Assembly (NCBI GenBank): GCA_029252405.1
Contig: JAQXBM010000067.1
Coordinates: forward strand, 1-56,718
Source: Crocinitomicaceae bacterium
Lineage (GTDB): Bacteria; Bacteroidota; Bacteroidia; Flavobacteriales_D; Crocinitomicaceae
Direction: 5' to 3'
DNA: 56,718 nucleotides
The notes beneath the pieces are model-generated. The model saw nothing but the letters and a program-made list of their open reading frames with translations, did not search any database and was not told where the DNA came from. Shown here one piece after another: positions 16,611 to 25,553 of the stretch. Position 1 is the stretch's first letter; every line of letters starts with the position of its first letter. A program made the position numbers and the translations under genes.

Positions 16611-17387
16611 ATGGAAAGGGATGTAATGGATATCGTAAGAGAAAAGGAATTTATCGAGTTGTCGGCTGCCGAGCGCGCTGAGTTGGGTGAATTGTGCTCT
16701 TCTGAGGATGAGTATAACCAAGTGAAGGCAATGTTCGCAGGAATTAGCGCGATGGATTGGTCAAATCCAACACCAAAAGCCGAAACGAAAGAAAGTTTGG
16801 ATCATCTGTTTGCTCAGAAGCATCCGAAAGCTGCGCCGATTTGGTACAACGCACCATTGGCAGTACTTGCACCAAAAGGTAAGCCGTTTTATCGTCAGCC
16901 CTTGGTGCAAGCGGCAGCGGTTGGTTTGTTGATTTTCTTAGCGTACCCATTCATGAATTCGGATGTGATGACTTCTGATACAGCACAAGTTGCTGTGTTG
17001 GAAAAAGAGAGCACATCATCTGAGTTGAAAGAGGTTGATGGGAAAGTAAGTGACGATATGGATACATCTTCTAAAGAGGATGTAAACGGACAAGATGATA
17101 CTTCGATTGAAACGAGATCTGAAGTTTTTACTCCAAGCGAATTTACTTCAGAACCGGCAAAACCTGTTTCGACAGCTTCTTTAACTCCAAGAGATTTAGT
17201 TTCAGCGGTTACTGAGGAGACAACCTTCCGTAAGGAATCAGAAATTCTGTTGAGTTCTGCAGGAAGTGCTTCTGAACCAGGATCGACGCATCCAGACGGT
17301 ATTTTTGTTGGTGATAAAGCGGAAATCTTTTCTGTTCCTGCGAGCAGAGAGCCTGCAGTATTTGATTTGTTGACTTCGACGTTTTAA
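16611..17387 (+). CDS. One-helix membrane protein, likely anti-sigma factor
   Basis: A 258-residue protein with a cytoplasmic-looking N-terminal part of about 100 residues (EFIELSAAERAELGELCSSE), one membrane helix (LVQAAAVGLLIFLAYPF, about 103-119) and a Ser/Thr/Glu-rich, probably disordered periplasmic tail of about 130 residues. This topology and its position right after an ECF sigma factor are those of anti-sigma factors. The N-terminus lacks the HxxxCxxC motif of zinc anti-sigma proteins; it is acidic and helical. An in-frame ATG 15 nt downstream (MDIVREKEF) is an alternative start with a better purine-rich leader. Function is inferred from context and topology. Confidence 0.7.
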   Translation: MERDVMDIVREKEFIELSAAERAELGELCSSEDEYNQVKAMFAGISAMDWSNPTPKAETKESLDHLFAQKHPKAAPIWYNAPLAVLAPKGKPFYRQPLVQAAAVGLLIFLAYPFMNSDVMTSDTAQVAVLEKESTSSELKEVDGKVSDDMDTSSKEDVNGQDDTSIETRSEVFTPSEFTSEPAKPVSTASLTPRDLVSAVTEETTFRKESEILLSSAGSASEPGSTHPDGIFVGDKAEIFSVPASREPAVFDLLTSTF

Positions 17388-17409
17388 GATCGATTAAATC
17401 AACTTATTT

Positions 17410-18030
17410 CTAATTGGACACTTGTTCTTCTTCTTGATTTGATCTTGGAGAATACAGTACAATCACCAATAAAAGAAGCGCCAAGAAAACCAAGGCGTAC
17501 ATCTCAATTTTAGAGAACATATTTACGCTTTCCACGGCTTCTGTAGCCAGGCGCTTTTGGTATTTCCCCTCATTCATTTGCTCCGTTGCCAAGTCATTAA
17601 TGTTTGACTTGATATCAGAAAAAATTAGCGCACATTGATTGTTGTAAAGCGAATCTTCGAATTGCGACGAATTCTCCAGCGCAATTAATTTCGAATGATT
17701 GTTGATGAGCTCATCCAATAGATACTTTTCGTCTTTTGTCGCTCCCGATCGTGGAAATTGTTCGAGTGATTCCCCAATGTTTTCGTTGACAGCAATGCAT
17801 TTGGTCGTAAAGTAATTCGAATCCTGCAATGCATGCGCTATTTCTTTCTCGTGAAATTTGATGCTCAAGTTCAGAAGGGCTTCCTTCGCAACAAGTCGCT
17901 CGTTGTAGATGCTGTCTACGGATTCTTCAACACGCACGAAGTTATTTTGATCGAGAAGATTAGTCGCAAGAATAACCAAAAACACACATACGATCGCTAC
18001 CGCCCATTTTATCTTTGTAAGTATGTCCAT
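17410..18030 (-). CDS. Four-helix-bundle (MCP-like) sensory membrane protein without a signalling domain
   Basis: The 206-residue protein has an N-terminal helix (IKWAVAIVCVFLVILATNLL, about 7-26), a periplasmic helical stretch of about 145 residues with the NxxxVxxSVDSIYNERL pattern of the 4HB_MCP sensor domain, and a second helix near the end (MYALVFLALLLLVIVLYSP, about 176-194). Chemoreceptors and histidine kinases use the same sensor, but here nothing follows the second helix except a short acidic tail. It may be a stand-alone sensor that works with a separate protein. No partner is evident nearby. It converges on the sigma-factor unit; no terminator is visible in the 22-nt gap. Confidence 0.75.
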   Translation of the reverse strand: MDILTKIKWAVAIVCVFLVILATNLLDQNNFVRVEESVDSIYNERLVAKEALLNLSIKFHEKEIAHALQDSNYFTTKCIAVNENIGESLEQFPRSGATKDEKYLLDELINNHSKLIALENSSQFEDSLYNNQCALIFSDIKSNINDLATEQMNEGKYQKRLATEAVESVNMFSKIEMYALVFLALLLLVIVLYSPRSNQEEEQVSN

Positions 18031-18167
18031 TGTTCTTGATTTTGTAAAATGATTTGCAACTTAATTCTGACCACAAAATAAAGAAAGATTTTCCATAAGT
18101 TTTTATATATAATCCAAATGGGAAGGATTAGAATTATTTATGATTCACAGTTAGCTTGTTACTGGAG

Positions 18168-18344
18168 CTAAATCCTCATAATTTTTTGATAGAACACTTG
18201 GTGATCCGTTCGAATTTGCACGACTAAAAAACGTGATTGAAGTTCACGAATGTCGACCTTTTCGGATTTCGATAAATTCTCAGCTTTAATGATTAATTCA
18301 CCAATGGAATTAAAAAGAAACCCTAGAACCCGATTTTTTTCGTT
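18168..18344 (-). pseudogene. Fossil of a T9SS type A C-terminal sorting domain
   Basis: The minus strand between a TAA at 18345-18347 and a TAG at 18168-18170 has a 58-codon frame with no start codon at its head. It reads LFNSIGELIIKAENLSKSEK, VDIRELQSRFLVVQIRTD and HQVFYQKIMRI. Every element of the last two thirds of a T9SS type A domain is there in order (the xYNxxGEL strand, the IDI..L turn, the V.I.T strand and the final QKI.R strand). It aligns by eye with the C-terminus of the M14 peptidase at 19501. The YPNP motif and all upstream sequence are missing, and the first 22 nt overlap the AAA ATPase 3' end in another frame. It is the remnant of a lost secreted-protein gene. The rest of the 18031-18322 gap holds only a weak hairpin (18122-18175). 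Confidence 0.7.
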
Positions 18345-19402
18345 TTAGATTTTTGGGTGAATTTCTTAGTTTGAATATTGAAAATCTCGGCAATTGTCAA
18401 TTCTTTATCGACTGGATCTTCTCCCAAAGAGATTAAAAGGGCATTTGTTTTCTCTTTTGACAGGGCTTGAAAATTGTAATATGCGATCATTCTTCCTTTT
18501 CTGAGAAGAGCCTTGTCAATTTTTTCGATACTCGTATTGAAGGTACAAATGATTTTCACGTTCAAATAATCGCTAAATAGGCCATCTGTTAGCTGCAGAA
18601 TAGTTGAAACGACTGAGTTTTCATTGAGATGTTCACGCGTGGAAATTACCTTTTCAGCATCTTCTATAATCAGAACGGCATCTTTGTGTTTCAATAGGAA
18701 AGTGATGAATCCAGGATCAAGAAGTTCACTCACAAATTCGTTCTGAATAAAGATGAAGGTTTTCTTCAGATGGGAGCTTATCAGATGTTTAATGTACGAT
18801 GTTTTACCGGTACCAGGCTCTCCGTGAAGCAGAATCAACCCAGCTCTTTTTTCATTTAAGGAGTTCTCAACAATCGCAGCAATTTCTGAAAAATCATCGT
18901 TGTAGGTTGCGTCCGCGTCAAATTCGAACTCTTCCAAATTGACTTCCTTCGTCTTGAAGTTACTCTTATCCTTTGAAAGGATATTGAATGTAGGTGTCTT
19001 CTTCTCACCTAGGGTAATTCTCAATTTGTGATTTGTATTGAGCACCCATTCTTCCGTTGTTGAATCGTTCGCATCATAAAGAAAATCGACATCAAGAAAA
19101 TTGTTTTCAAGACAAAACCATACGAGAAGGCGATTGGTCTTGCTTTTCAGTAGATACTTGTATGCGTAGTCGTTTTCCAGCTCTGCATCCTTGTTGTCTT
19201 CAGTTATCCAAGTCTTAAAAACAACTTCAAAATCCATAGAATCTTCGTTGATCATTGTAATGATCTTTTCCATGTTTTCTTTGCTTACCTCAACGGCAAT
19301 TTCGGCATACAAATCGGATGCGATCGTATCGAAACAAACAGTGAAATACGCGTTTCTGTCAAAGTCGAGATAGGAATCGAAGGATTTAATTAAGTCTGTC
19401 AT
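18323..19402 (-). CDS. AAA-family ATPase of unknown role
   Basis: The 359-residue protein has an unrecognised N-terminal half rich in acidic and aromatic residues, then a classical AAA module: Walker A LLHGEPGTGKTSYIKHL (about 193-209), Walker B AVLIIEDAEKV (about 240), sensor 1 IICTFNTSIEKID and an arginine-finger-like LLRKGRM. The arrangement resembles the BCS1/spastin-type AAA proteins that remodel or unfold substrates. It stands alone in its transcript, with no toxin, nuclease or peptidase partner. Its last codons meet a T9SS-domain fossil in a different frame, so the 3' end may have been reshaped by deletion and the C-terminus KSKTKKIGF may not be original. Confidence 0.82.
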   Translation of the reverse strand: MTDLIKSFDSYLDFDRNAYFTVCFDTIASDLYAEIAVEVSKENMEKIITMINEDSMDFEVVFKTWITEDNKDAELENDYAYKYLLKSKTNRLLVWFCLENNFLDVDFLYDANDSTTEEWVLNTNHKLRITLGEKKTPTFNILSKDKSNFKTKEVNLEEFEFDADATYNDDFSEIAAIVENSLNEKRAGLILLHGEPGTGKTSYIKHLISSHLKKTFIFIQNEFVSELLDPGFITFLLKHKDAVLIIEDAEKVISTREHLNENSVVSTILQLTDGLFSDYLNVKIICTFNTSIEKIDKALLRKGRMIAYYNFQALSKEKTNALLISLGEDPVDKELTIAEIFNIQTKKFTQKSKTKKIGF

Positions 19403-19500
19403 ATGAATGCTGTTCTGGCTGAATGAGTGTTTTAATTTGATTTTGATTAGTGAAATTACGAAATGCTTAGCTAAGATACGTTCTCAAAGGAAAAGCTTGA

Positions 19501-22113
19501 TTACTTCAAGAGCTTCGTTCGATAGATTTTTCCGTCTGATTCTGCAGTAATAAAAAGTAGGCTTCTTCCAAACGAGCTCGCATCGATGCTGTCCAAGCCG
19601 ACAATATTTTCTTGTTCAAAGAGTAGTTTCCCTAAGGCGTTGTACACTTTAAGATCAAAAGAACCTTCGATTCCTTGAATTGAGAAGAAACCCTCTACTG
19701 GATTTGGATAAACAGCTATGTCATCATCATCATTTATTTCTGAAAGACCAACGTTGCTATTATCAATTTGTATACATGCGAAATCGTCAAAAGTGAATCC
19801 TTCGAAATCGGCATTATAGTAAGCATCTTGTGAATTGGAACCATCCGTTTCAAACACAAAGCGGAAATAAACGGAACTCGCACCAGCAAGGGATGAGTTG
19901 TTCTGGTCATCAATCACTATTTCCTCCAAAATCCATTTGTTCTGAGTATCCCCATCGTATAATTGGATTCCATCCGGTTGAAAGTCGTTGTTGGCCGATG
20001 ATTTCCCAGAATAAGTGTTGTTCCCATCCGGAGCTCCTGGCTTTGTGAACTTCCCGCACAACGGAAACCAAGAGGCTCCATTTGGTGAAGCTTCTAGTTG
20101 AACGTAATCAAAACTGCGTTCAAGATCCCATTTCGCGTAATACTGAATCTGAACATGATCGGCATTCGAAAAATCAAGGGGATTGTTCAATTCCAGTGAT
20201 TTTGATTCATCATTGGAATAGGGTGGAGCTACTGTTGAAGTAATGGCAGCGTTGCCGGAATAGGAATCGGCAGTAGTCGACCATGAACCTCCAGCACTTG
20301 TCCAATTGCTCAAAGCATCCGTATCTGGATCATCTCGAAAAATAACGTTGGGTTGATATATCTTTTGAATCGTCTTGGTATAGAGCACATTGTCCGAGGC
20401 ATAATCATTCGATAAACTCACTTCAAAGGTGATCGTGTCGAAAGCTTGAATACCTGCATCCAGAAGGTAATTGATGGCAACTTCGTTTTGCTGAAGTACA
20501 GACATTCCAGAAACTGTCACCGGAGGATCAACCGAAACGATGTTAGCAGAAATGGGCGTAATTGAAACTTCAAAATCACTTGCAGTTTGCCCCAGATTTT
20601 CAACGGCAAAGTTGAGTGTTCCAGTTGTAGAATTGATCTCTGACTGATTGAGATCATGCAGTTTTGCGTATTTCCCACTAAAGTATGCGGCTAAGAAATT
20701 CGCGCGCATTGCTCGTTTGGCGATGATCACAAAATTTGAAGGATTTGGCCAAAAACCGCCTTCATCGAAATCTCCGTTCTCAGGGGTCCAAGCCATGGTG
20801 TTCTTACCCGAACCTGTTCCAGTTGGTGTTCCGTTAGCGCTCACTCCCGCAGGACCTCCAAGCATCCAATCATTCATGTTTCCGCTGTTGAGCGAGCTGA
20901 TTGATGTACTTGGACCGTAGGCATAACGATTGTGATATGTCATGTCGTGGTTGTACTTCGAATATTCATCCGGGCGTGGATTGGTGATGTTTGTTCCTGC
21001 ATATGCGTGCAGCATGGCGTTCTTGTATGAATGATGATTGAGCGCTAACTTGAAATCGTGTTCAAGGAAAAAGTCACGCATAATCTGTGTTTCATTTTCC
21101 GAAAATGGAGCTGAACCTAAATACGTGTTCGAGCAGTCGTTTGTCGAAGCACCTCCATTTCCCCAGTAATAAGCAGAGTTTCGATTCAAATCAATTCCTT
21201 CTAAGAAAGTAGAACACCCGCTGCCGCCAATATTTCTGTTCTTGCGTTGCATGCCTCCTCCGTTCGGATTCACCAATTCGTTGTACACAAATCCATCTGG
21301 GTTGAATACAGGAATAAAGTACATTGCTTGGTTATTGACCAAATTCTGAATGTCTTGATCCGTATCATAGTTTTCCAAAACATACCACATGAAATAGAGT
21401 AATTGCATCAAAGAACCTGCTTCTCGGGAATGCACCAAAGATTGATAAAGCGTTTCGGGTTCGTTGGACTCGTCTATGTCAGGATTATCAGAGATTCGAA
21501 CGTAAAAAATTGTTCTTCCTTCTAAAGTCATCTGATTCGTTGGAGAAGCATCCAAACGTGTTGAAATCAGGTTGGGGTAGAGTGCGCGCATGCTATCGAG
21601 CTCGTCCAGCACTTGGTCATATGTCAAACAACCACCGAAGGAAATAGGCGATGAATTCGGATTAAGATGAAAGTTATTTGGAACGGCCCAGTCGATTTCG
21701 TCGCAGTCGTCGTGCTGCCCGACGTTTTTTAATACGGTCTTGCCTTTTTTTTTTCGTGATTGCGCTTTCATGGCGTTCAACTCAGCGCGTGCTTGAGGTA
21801 ATTCCTCAGATTGCTTCTCATAGCGTGCAGACATGTCTTCGATCAAAACCGTGTAGTCAATGCCTTCGTTTTCCAGTTGACTCAAGGTGTATTCGCTTAA
21901 TTCAAGAAGTAAGCTGTCATTTCGTTGGATGACGCCACACGTCAAATCGACACCAACTTCATTCAGAATATTGAGTTCTGATTTATTCGGTTTGGGAATG
22001 GCAACGCGCTTATAGATTGGTGTTTCTGGCAATGAGTCGTTTTCAGCTTGAGCTGCTGATCCAAAACCCAGCAAGAGAATACATGTGAAGAGCGTAAAGT
22101 TGTTCAAGGACAT
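19501..22113 (-). CDS. Secreted M14 zinc carboxypeptidase with T9SS type A sorting domain
   Basis: An 870-residue exported peptidase: signal peptide ending GFGSAAQA, a propeptide-like region to about 150, then the M14 domain (SYDQVLDELDSMRALYPNLI onward in pattern; here TYDQVLDELDSMRALYPNLI). Zinc ligands are visible as HSREAGS (about 229-235, HxxE) and a later histidine in LALNHHSYKN; IDLNRNSAYYW gives the substrate-binding Asn-Arg pair, and MAWTPENGDFDEGGFWP carries the likely catalytic glutamate. A beta-rich region with an immunoglobulin or MAM-like fold follows (about 580-780). The end IAVYPNPVEGFFSIQG to KIYRTKLLK is the T9SS signal. It should trim C-terminal residues from extracellular peptides. 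Confidence 0.93.
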   Translation of the reverse strand: MSLNNFTLFTCILLLGFGSAAQAENDSLPETPIYKRVAIPKPNKSELNILNEVGVDLTCGVIQRNDSLLLELSEYTLSQLENEGIDYTVLIEDMSARYEKQSEELPQARAELNAMKAQSRKKKGKTVLKNVGQHDDCDEIDWAVPNNFHLNPNSSPISFGGCLTYDQVLDELDSMRALYPNLISTRLDASPTNQMTLEGRTIFYVRISDNPDIDESNEPETLYQSLVHSREAGSLMQLLYFMWYVLENYDTDQDIQNLVNNQAMYFIPVFNPDGFVYNELVNPNGGGMQRKNRNIGGSGCSTFLEGIDLNRNSAYYWGNGGASTNDCSNTYLGSAPFSENETQIMRDFFLEHDFKLALNHHSYKNAMLHAYAGTNITNPRPDEYSKYNHDMTYHNRYAYGPSTSISSLNSGNMNDWMLGGPAGVSANGTPTGTGSGKNTMAWTPENGDFDEGGFWPNPSNFVIIAKRAMRANFLAAYFSGKYAKLHDLNQSEINSTTGTLNFAVENLGQTASDFEVSITPISANIVSVDPPVTVSGMSVLQQNEVAINYLLDAGIQAFDTITFEVSLSNDYASDNVLYTKTIQKIYQPNVIFRDDPDTDALSNWTSAGGSWSTTADSYSGNAAITSTVAPPYSNDESKSLELNNPLDFSNADHVQIQYYAKWDLERSFDYVQLEASPNGASWFPLCGKFTKPGAPDGNNTYSGKSSANNDFQPDGIQLYDGDTQNKWILEEIVIDDQNNSSLAGASSVYFRFVFETDGSNSQDAYYNADFEGFTFDDFACIQIDNSNVGLSEINDDDDIAVYPNPVEGFFSIQGIEGSFDLKVYNALGKLLFEQENIVGLDSIDASSFGRSLLFITAESDGKIYRTKLLK

Positions 22114-22217
22114 AGTGCTAAGTTAGGCATTTCCTGCTGATTGCACACGAGCGGGAGAGGCGACTCTTAGTATGACTAAATCGAAAATATGTAGAGTTTA
22201 CCTGAATTATCGAATAG

Positions 22218-22721
22218 TTATTCCAAACGAACTTTCAGGTAAAAAATGAGTTCCATGTTTCCATAATCTGTCGAAACGGTGCGCATGGAAAGGACTTTTT
22301 GTTTGATTTTGTCCTCTGCGTTGCGAAAGCATTTATCCACGCCTCTGACAACTTCGATGGTTTCAAAACCGCCGAATTTGTTCGTTTTCGCTGAGAAGTA
22401 GGTGTTTCCTTCGATCGCCAGTTCAATGCACATTTGACTCACTTCCACGTCATTCAAAGCTTCCGTGAAGAGCAATGAATCGACACATTCCAGTTCAGCT
22501 ATTTCAAGGGTGTCTGGTCCAATTACTCCGTAGGCAATAACCACATCGGTAATAGGTATGTACTCCCGAACTGTTTTCACCGATGGGAGTTCTGAATGTT
22601 CGTATTTCTCGTAGCTTCCGCTGCATCCAGATCCACTTGTCACGACTTCTACCTCAACTTCTCGCTGAGTGCCACAAGAAATGGCAAAAAAAGCACTGAT
22701 GATAAAAAAGTAAACTCTCAT
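22218..22721 (-). CDS. Lipoprotein with a TonB-C-like domain
   Basis: Starting at MRVYFFIISAFFAISCG the protein has a lipoprotein signal with cysteine in AISC and about 167 residues in all; an ATG 27 nt upstream is less likely. After a low-complexity spacer the segment AIEGNTYFSAKTNKFGGFET, IEVVRGVDKCFRNAEDKI and MELIFYLKVRLE resembles the C-terminal TonB fold (beta strand, GG.. IEVVRG turn, helix, strand) often found as a stand-alone domain in Bacteroidota. No TonB membrane helix or proline-rich linker is present, so it is not a normal energy transducer. Function unknown; the domain call is by eye. Confidence 0.65.
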   Translation of the reverse strand: MRVYFFIISAFFAISCGTQREVEVEVVTSGSGCSGSYEKYEHSELPSVKTVREYIPITDVVIAYGVIGPDTLEIAELECVDSLLFTEALNDVEVSQMCIELAIEGNTYFSAKTNKFGGFETIEVVRGVDKCFRNAEDKIKQKVLSMRTVSTDYGNMELIFYLKVRLE

Positions 22722-22817
22722 AGGTCGATGTGTTAATGATGTATACAAATTAGATGTTTCAGCAGTCCAATTTCCATAAATTGCTAATGAGTTTAGTTGG
22801 GTATTAATGCACTCTAA

Positions 22818-23582
22818 TTAATACCGAATCACAAAGTGCTCCTTCTCCTGATGCTCTCTTTTCAAAACGATACCTACGCGAAATAAATCCAAGCTCATAT
22901 GAAATCTGGGATCCTTAACGATGCTCTCCCAAGCTGATTTCATCGAGTCGCTCCAGCGGATATCATCCAAAATGAAGATTGTTTCGTCATGAGAATGCGC
23001 CTGAAGTCGATCCAAATAGTTGATTAATGCTTCACCGTCGTGATGACCATCAATGAAGATCATATCAAATACTTTTTCTTTTGGAAGTTGATCGAGAAAA
23101 TTAGAAAACGTCCCCAGTTTACTATCAACATTGAGCAGGGTTTTCAGATTCTCCAAAGCCACTGATCGCGTATTCGTGCAGGCTTCAACTGTGGTAATCT
23201 TCGATTCATTGGATCCGAGTGAAAAATAACTCGATCCAACGCCTAAGGAAGTTCCAAATTCAAGAATTTTCTCTGGTCTATAATGTTTCGACAAGCGATA
23301 AAGTAATTCACCGTACTTTCCTTTTGACGAACTCATTTTGAAAATAGCGGAAACTTTTCGTTTCGATCCAAGCTTTTTCGATCCTGCGCCGAAGTCCTGA
23401 ATTTCAATCTCCTGCGAGCTGTTTCGCAATTTATCGAATAGATTCTCCAAATACTTCGAATCTTGCGACCCAACTTTCGTCCTAATGCAGTCGTCTACAA
23501 AGTCATACACAAAAGGAGAATGTATTCCATGCCTCCCTTTAGCATTCCAACGATATTTTATATATTCGAGCGGCAAAAACAT
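22818..23582 (-). CDS. Class I SAM-dependent methyltransferase
   Basis: A 254-residue cytoplasmic protein with a Rossmann-type methyltransferase core: ILEFGTSLGVGSSYFSLG (SAM loop, about 106-123), ITTVEACTNTRSVALENL, FDMIFIDGHHDGEALINYLD (motif IV, about 169-188) and TIFILDDIRWSDSM. These are features of the O-methyltransferase / Methyltransf_24 group. The N-terminus KYRWNAKGRHGIHSPFVYDF is a Bacteroidota-typical lead-in. The substrate cannot be inferred. It diverges from the DUF4301 gene with only 37 nt between the starts. Confidence 0.85.
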   Translation of the reverse strand: MFLPLEYIKYRWNAKGRHGIHSPFVYDFVDDCIRTKVGSQDSKYLENLFDKLRNSSQEIEIQDFGAGSKKLGSKRKVSAIFKMSSSKGKYGELLYRLSKHYRPEKILEFGTSLGVGSSYFSLGSNESKITTVEACTNTRSVALENLKTLLNVDSKLGTFSNFLDQLPKEKVFDMIFIDGHHDGEALINYLDRLQAHSHDETIFILDDIRWSDSMKSAWESIVKDPRFHMSLDLFRVGIVLKREHQEKEHFVIRY

Positions 23583-23619
23583 TGACCGAAAATTAAAGAA
23601 ACTTTTACAATAAATAGGT

Positions 23620-24987
23620 ATGGTTGAAACAACCAGTAGTTTGATTCAAAAAGCACAGGTTTTCGACCAACAACCGACCATGAATTTGAGTGAAGCTTGT
23701 TCCATTGAAAATGGAATTTTACGAATTCATGATGAAGAGAAACCAGCGATTCTTTCTGCCTTTGAAGAGTTGAATTCTACCGTCGCTTTCTTTATTCCAG
23801 CTTCGGGGTCAGGATCGCGGATGTTTGATGAATTGTACCGATTCATGGAATCTTCCATTCATACTGATGGTTCGAAGAAGTTTTTTGATGCTTTCAAATC
23901 TTTGGCTATTTACAAATCATTGAGTGACGAGAAAAAATCTGAAATTGATCAGATGAGTGAGGTTGAAATTACTCGTTTTTTGCTCAGCCCAACCGGTTTG
24001 AATTTATTGAGACGCCCAAAAGGATTGATTCCATTTCACAGCAAAGGAGAAGAGATCCTTAACGCTTTTCAAGAGCACGTGCTGCAAATTGCTGAGATCT
24101 TTCCGAATCGTCCAATTGCACACTTTACATTGCAAGATGGATTCCAGCACCATGTGCGACAATCAATTTCCGAGATAACGGAGAAAACAGGAATGGACGT
24201 CAGTTTCTCTATTCAGAATCGAAATACTGATGCGTTTTGTTTTGATGAGAACCGAAATATGGTTGCAGATGATGGAATTCCACTTCGCCGACCAGCAGGA
24301 CACGGTTCACTTTTAGTAAATCTGAATGACATCGACGCCGATGTTGTGCTCATTAAAAACATCGATAACATCCAACACATTTCGAAAAGCGATGCTTCAA
24401 ACGAAACATGGAAATTGTTGATGGGTACTTTAGAGAAGTTTCAAAGTGAACTAACAAACCTTCAAAAGAACTATTCTCAAGAGGAATTCTCTAAGCTGAA
24501 TGATACATACAAGTTCATTGCGCCAAGTGAAGAACTCAACGAGGAGCTATTGGAAAAGATAGTTTCTCGTCCTACCCGTATTTGCGGGATGGTCTTGAAT
24601 GAAGGCGCTCCAGGTGGAGGACCATTCTGGATTGAAAAATCAGGGGAGCTGACGAAGCAGATTGTGGAGAAAGTACAAATTTCTGATGCTGCAGATCAAC
24701 AGGTGATTCTAACGGGAAGCAGTCACTTCAATCCAGTAATGATTGTTGCTTCAAAAAATGATTTAGCTGGAAATCGACTCAATCTACATGATTTCTCTCA
24801 CGATGAGCAATATTTGGTGGTAAAAAAACCATACGATGGAAAGACCATTTACTACCGCGAGCTGCCAGGTCTTTGGAACGGAGGAATGTATTACTGGAAT
24901 TCGATCTTCGTGGAAATCCCTTCGCGTGTGTTTAGTCCTGTAAAAACAGTTCTCGATTTGACAGCAGATCAACACCTTGAGTGGTAA
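23620..24987 (+). CDS. DUF4301 family protein
   Basis: The 455-residue protein carries the DUF4301 hallmarks: FFIPASGSGSRMFDELYRFM (about 51-70, a GxGxRM loop as in sugar nucleotidyltransferases), RPKGLIPFHSKGEEILNAFQ (about 131-150), PLRRPAGHGSLLVNLNDID, VVLIKNIDNI and the NEGAPGGGPFWIE segment. The family is confined mostly to Bacteroidota. The GSGSRM loop plus PKGLIPFH resembles the nucleotide and sugar-binding signature of nucleotidyltransferases, so an enzyme of that superfamily is plausible, though no activity is known to me. Two small unknown genes follow on the same strand. Confidence 0.87.
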   Translation: MVETTSSLIQKAQVFDQQPTMNLSEACSIENGILRIHDEEKPAILSAFEELNSTVAFFIPASGSGSRMFDELYRFMESSIHTDGSKKFFDAFKSLAIYKSLSDEKKSEIDQMSEVEITRFLLSPTGLNLLRRPKGLIPFHSKGEEILNAFQEHVLQIAEIFPNRPIAHFTLQDGFQHHVRQSISEITEKTGMDVSFSIQNRNTDAFCFDENRNMVADDGIPLRRPAGHGSLLVNLNDIDADVVLIKNIDNIQHISKSDASNETWKLLMGTLEKFQSELTNLQKNYSQEEFSKLNDTYKFIAPSEELNEELLEKIVSRPTRICGMVLNEGAPGGGPFWIEKSGELTKQIVEKVQISDAADQQVILTGSSHFNPVMIVASKNDLAGNRLNLHDFSHDEQYLVVKKPYDGKTIYYRELPGLWNGGMYYWNSIFVEIPSRVFSPVKTVLDLTADQHLEW

Positions 24988-25046
24988 AAAGTTCCAATTT
25001 TTTCCTACTTTGTAAGACTACAAGAATTAACCCTTAATATCATACT

Positions 25047-25547
25047 ATGAAACGCATCATTTTTGGCAGCGCACTTTTAATTCTATTAATCGGCGTAACT
25101 TCCCTCGCACCGTCGCAAAAGCACAAGTACAAATCGAAAGAAGCGAAGCTTTCAGTGACTTTTCCTGCAGAGTTTGAAACATCAACTGAAACAAAGTCAA
25201 ATTATACTTCTGTAAAAACGCAAGCAATTGTTGATGAGATGATCTTTTTGCTGATCCACAGCGAGCACGAATCAGATGTTTCGGATCATGAAGGATTGGC
25301 GGAAATTTCCCTAAATGCTTTCATGGATGGAATAGGAACTACGCCAACTGAAAAGTCTAAGTGGCTCGTTAAAAAGAACAGTGGATTGAAGGCTACTTTC
25401 GATGTAGAGGACAAGGATTTAGTGGGTGACTATAGAGTGATACTTGTTGGGCAAATTCAATATCAAATTACGGCTGTTGCACCAAAGAGTGCTTGGGATG
25501 AGGAAAAAGCAATGAAGTTCTTCAAATCATTCAAAGTTAAAAAGTAA
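25047..25547 (+). CDS. Unknown exported protein
   Basis: A 166-residue protein with a signal peptide (MKRIIFGSALLILLIGVTSL). The mature part is a single domain starting KAKLSVTFP-like strands (EAKLSVTFPAEFETSTE), a central region and the ending WDEEKAMKFFKSFKVKK. The pattern of early strand FPAEFE and a final FFKSFKV helix-strand is common in small Bacteroidota periplasmic proteins of the PsbP/DcrB-like fold; this likeness is only by eye. It sits six bases before the next small gene, so the two are probably co-transcribed. Confidence 0.7.
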   Translation: MKRIIFGSALLILLIGVTSLAPSQKHKYKSKEAKLSVTFPAEFETSTETKSNYTSVKTQAIVDEMIFLLIHSEHESDVSDHEGLAEISLNAFMDGIGTTPTEKSKWLVKKNSGLKATFDVEDKDLVGDYRVILVGQIQYQITAVAPKSAWDEEKAMKFFKSFKVKK

Positions 25548-25553
25548 GAAAGC

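Noticed and set aside
18122-18175. Hairpin with GGATTAG / CTAAATCC arms in the 18031-18322 gap
   Set aside because: The stem is short with a bulge, it lies partly in the T9SS fossil, and no gene ends nearby on the plus strand.
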